Below, one piece after another: positions 61,802 to 64,000 of a stretch of DNA of 64,000 bases. The translations under genes were made by a program, and so were the position numbers. The notes under the pieces are model-generated. The model was not told where the DNA came from. It ran no database searches and saw nothing but the letters and a program-made list of their open reading frames with translations. Position 1 is the first letter of the stretch, and each line of letters begins with the position of its first letter. Source of the DNA: Paenibacillus sp. BIHB 4019 (GTDB lineage Bacteria > Bacillota > Bacilli > Paenibacillales > Paenibacillaceae); assembly GCF_002741035.1 (NCBI RefSeq), contig NZ_CP016808.1, forward strand, positions 5,938,501 to 6,002,500, given 5' to 3'.

Positions 61802-62332
61802 TTATTCCTTCCAATAACCATCGTTTTTGATCGTATCGATACTGATTTGCGCACGATTGTTAAGAGACCTTTTGTCTCTAAGCTTAAAAAGGGACAGCTC
61901 ATGCCCCGGATCAACGACCAGCGGCTTTTTCATAATATCCTCCAGCAAATGAAGCGCCGCTTCATAAGCCTCAAAGCGGACGGAATCGGAAACGGTTTGT
62001 CGCATCGCCTTAATCATTTCAAGGATATGCTCGGCGTACATCAGCTTGACGATGCTGTCCGCACTCATTAATTGCTTCGTCACGAAGGCGACCACATTTT
62101 TTATAATTCGCTCATTATTGTGTACCTTTATAATGGCCAGCAGCGATGCAGCCGCATCCCAGTCTCGAATCGACAATTGCTTCGTGCAGCTGTCTATACA
62201 TTCGTTATACCACTCGTTTTCTACTTCCCTATCAATTTCGAACTGCTTGTACGCTTCATAAACGCCTGCCTGGCGCATGCTCATAAAGCTGCCGAAATGC
62301 AGAAGGAACAGCTCCTTCGCTCTTTCCATCAT
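61802..62332 (-). CDS. Helical protein of unknown function
   Basis: 176 aa, largely alpha-helical by pattern (FLLHFGSFMSMRQAGVYEAYKQF; AAASLLAIIKVHNNERIIKNVVAFV). No membrane segment, signal or catalytic motif is apparent, and no family is recognised. TAGGAGG precedes the double ATG at 62332. It lies 69 bp upstream of the HisA-like gene on the same strand and may be co-transcribed. Repeated helix pairs suggest a HEAT- or TPR-like scaffold. Confidence 0.75.
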   Translation of the reverse strand: MMERAKELFLLHFGSFMSMRQAGVYEAYKQFEIDREVENEWYNECIDSCTKQLSIRDWDAAASLLAIIKVHNNERIIKNVVAFVTKQLMSADSIVKLMYAEHILEMIKAMRQTVSDSVRFEAYEAALHLLEDIMKKPLVVDPGHELSLFKLRDKRSLNNRAQISIDTIKNDGYWKE

Positions 62333-62525
62333 TCATTTCCTCCTACATGTATAGAGGCGCTTGCCTTGTCCCTTCCCATTATAAATTTAATTGAACGGGA
62401 TTCCAACCGACTAATCCGATTTATTCCGCTTTTATGGCCAATTATTTGAATAAAACGGTAACCTTTTGGCCTAAATTACGTCTAGTAATTATTGGAATTA
62501 TTTAAACTGAAAGTGAGGATAACTT

Positions 62526-64000
62526 ATGAAACGACGTTTCTTGCACGTAACCAAGCTTGCTGGCCTGACGCTAGTCGCCACTGTAACCGCATTCACCGCA
62601 GTGTCCGACGTTTCTGCCAGCATGTCCAGCCCTTGGACGGACGATACCGCTTCTGACAATAACAATAATACGGCGCGCTCGCAAGTTTCCGTCTCTTTTC
62701 AAAATACGCCTGTCAGCCTTCCTCTTCCTCCGCGAATGATCGAAGGAACAATAATGGTTCCCGGAAAAGCCGTTCTGGAAGGATACGGCTACAAGCTCAC
62801 CTGGCATGCCGCTGAGAAGCGGTTAACCGCCGAACACCCGAGCAAACTGGGGCTTGTATTTTGGGCGGATCGCAAGGAAATGGAGATGGGTGGCAAACGG
62901 ATAAACGATTTGAAAACAGCCCCTTATTTGGACAAAAAAATGATCTGGCTGCCGCTGAGGCTCGTTGCAGAAGCATCTGGACTGAGCGTCACCTGGGACG
63001 CCTTCAATCGAACGGCATTTGTGAGCGATCCGCATGCCCTCCCGCAATTTAGCGTGATGACTAAGCCAAATGACGGCACGGCAGCTTCACCTATGCCGCT
63101 GCTTAAATATATGCAGGAAAATATGAATGTCGATGTGCGGCTGCAATTGGCTGATCCGGAATTTTATAAGGAAAAAACAACTGTCCTGTTCGCTGCGGGT
63201 GATCCTGCTTCTATCATGCTGCTTGAGGATCCGTACCAGTACAACGATGAGCTGCTGGAGAGCCTTGCGGTCGATTTGACGAAGCAGCTGGAAGCTTATC
63301 CGCGTTTAAAGGCGCTTGCGGGCAATAACGCCTTGGGCGGCCGAGTCATTAATGGGAAACTTTATGGCATTGCCCGCCCCGGCGATCAGCATGACGCGCC
63401 CTTCCCAGCCATTAGGCAGGATTGGCTGGATAAGCTGAATTTAGCCCAGCCCAAAACAATGGATGAACTATATGAGGTATTAAAGCAATTTACGTTTAAC
63501 GATCCGGATGGCAATGGCAAACAGGATACCATCGGATTATCGGGCTATACCTTTGCCGCCGGACTAGGTACGCTGTCTTGGGTCGAGCAAGCTTTTACTG
63601 GAAGCCCTGACCGTTTCTCCATGAAAGACGGCAAGCTGATTGACCATGCCGCTGCGCCTGAACAAGCACAGGCGCTGAAATGGCTTGCCCGCGCTTATCG
63701 CGATGGGCTGGTGGACAAAGAATTCGCCGTTAGAACCGGGGAACAGACGAAGGACGCCCTGAGTGAAAACCTCACAGGCCTTGCTGCCATGAGCGTCACT
63801 GAAGCAGCACAGCTTTCAACTGGACAAGCGGTATGGGTGCCGCTTTCCGGCGTTCAAGCCACTTCAGCAACCCCAGCGATTGCCCCATGGAAGCTGGAGG
63901 GAAATGGGATGTATATCGTTAGCACTATGACGAGAACCGATCCCGGGCTGATGCTGAACTGGCTGAATCGCGGCTATGAAATGACGGAGAAAAACGAATG
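62526..64000 (+). CDS. Solute-binding protein with N-terminal copper-amine-oxidase-like domain, truncated by window end
   Basis: Open for 491 codons from ATG 62526 (GTGAGG upstream) to the window end without a stop. A signal peptide of about 32 residues ends near VSAS. Residues about 52-165 form a copper-amine-oxidase N-terminal-like module (MVPGKAVLEGYGYKLTWHAAEKRLT; KMIWLPLRLVAEASGLSVTWD). From about 172 a family 1 extracellular solute-binding domain of the LplA/YtcQ type follows, with DWLDKLNLAQPKTMDELYEVLKQF and NDPDGNGKQDTIG, a calcium-type loop. There is no lipobox Cys, so it may bind the wall through the N-terminal module. The C-terminus lies beyond the window. Confidence 0.88.
   Translation, partial: MKRRFLHVTKLAGLTLVATVTAFTAVSDVSASMSSPWTDDTASDNNNNTARSQVSVSFQNTPVSLPLPPRMIEGTIMVPGKAVLEGYGYKLTWHAAEKRLTAEHPSKLGLVFWADRKEMEMGGKRINDLKTAPYLDKKMIWLPLRLVAEASGLSVTWDAFNRTAFVSDPHALPQFSVMTKPNDGTAASPMPLLKYMQENMNVDVRLQLADPEFYKEKTTVLFAAGDPASIMLLEDPYQYNDELLESLAVDLTKQLEAYPRLKALAGNNALGGRVINGKLYGIARPGDQHDAPFPAIRQDWLDKLNLAQPKTMDELYEVLKQFTFNDPDGNGKQDTIGLSGYTFAAGLGTLSWVEQAFTGSPDRFSMKDGKLIDHAAAPEQAQALKWLARAYRDGLVDKEFAVRTGEQTKDALSENLTGLAAMSVTEAAQLSTGQAVWVPLSGVQATSATPAIAPWKLEGNGMYIVSTMTRTDPGLMLNWLNRGYEMTEKNE

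Overview
The window reads as chromosomal DNA of a spore-former-type Firmicute, most likely Paenibacillus or a close relative. This rests on a proline T-box leader, sigma-A promoters, strong AGGAGG ribosome sites with frequent TTG/GTG starts, a LytS-type 7TMR-DISM kinase paired with a REC-BTAD regulator, a GH78 rhamnosidase, copper-amine-oxidase-like surface domains and a GlnR/TnrA site. The genus is inferred, not proven. No rRNA, tRNA, CRISPR array, transposase or phage gene was seen.

Layout. 1-784 has no gene but holds one copy of a dispersed inverted repeat and the terminator of the next operon. 785-6557 (minus) is a pentose-phosphate operon zwf-tkt-tal-gnd with a divergent LysR gene. 7589-9258 has an HTH/PIN pair resembling a toxin-antitoxin module and a MarR gene. 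9554-13759 is a nitrate reductase fused to a CysJ-like flavoprotein behind a GlnR/TnrA-type site, followed by a cytochrome P450. 15358-32146 is almost wholly signalling, all on the minus strand: a hybrid kinase / PAS-MCP / CheY-like / HD-GYP cluster, a 7TMR-DISM kinase with a BTAD regulator, a heme oxygenase-bacteriophytochrome operon, uppP with a COG4705-type membrane gene, and a HAMP kinase with an OmpR-type regulator.

32147-33035 is geneless and holds the second, inverted copy of the dispersed repeat. 33036-46830 is a mixed region: rhamnosidase/AraC, serine hydrolase/TetR/MFS, GNAT, SDR, a phosphotransferase behind a leader peptide and terminator, a second MFS, a Rieske oxygenase, a phosphoribosyltransferase behind a purine-riboswitch-like leader and paired operators, and a DODA-type dioxygenase with DoxX and HxlR. 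47753-55674 is a seven-gene catabolic operon (aldolase, Fe-ADH, four-carbon acid sugar kinase, PdxA2-like, Na+ symporter, intracellular Asp-box hydrolase, SDR) with two candidate cre sites. The remainder holds proS with its T-box, a YHYH/copper-amine-oxidase-like secreted protein, an M29 aminopeptidase, small conserved genes, a HisA of eukaryotic type, and a solute-binding protein with an N-terminal copper-amine-oxidase-like module that runs off the window end.

The strongest leads for something undescribed are: the dispersed element built from four related 23-bp units; the leader-peptide attenuator before the phosphotransferase; the variant purine riboswitch combined with two operators 73 bp apart; the catabolic operon, which carbon counting fits to a C7 3-deoxy-ulosaric acid; and signalling proteins with conspicuously degenerate catalytic motifs.
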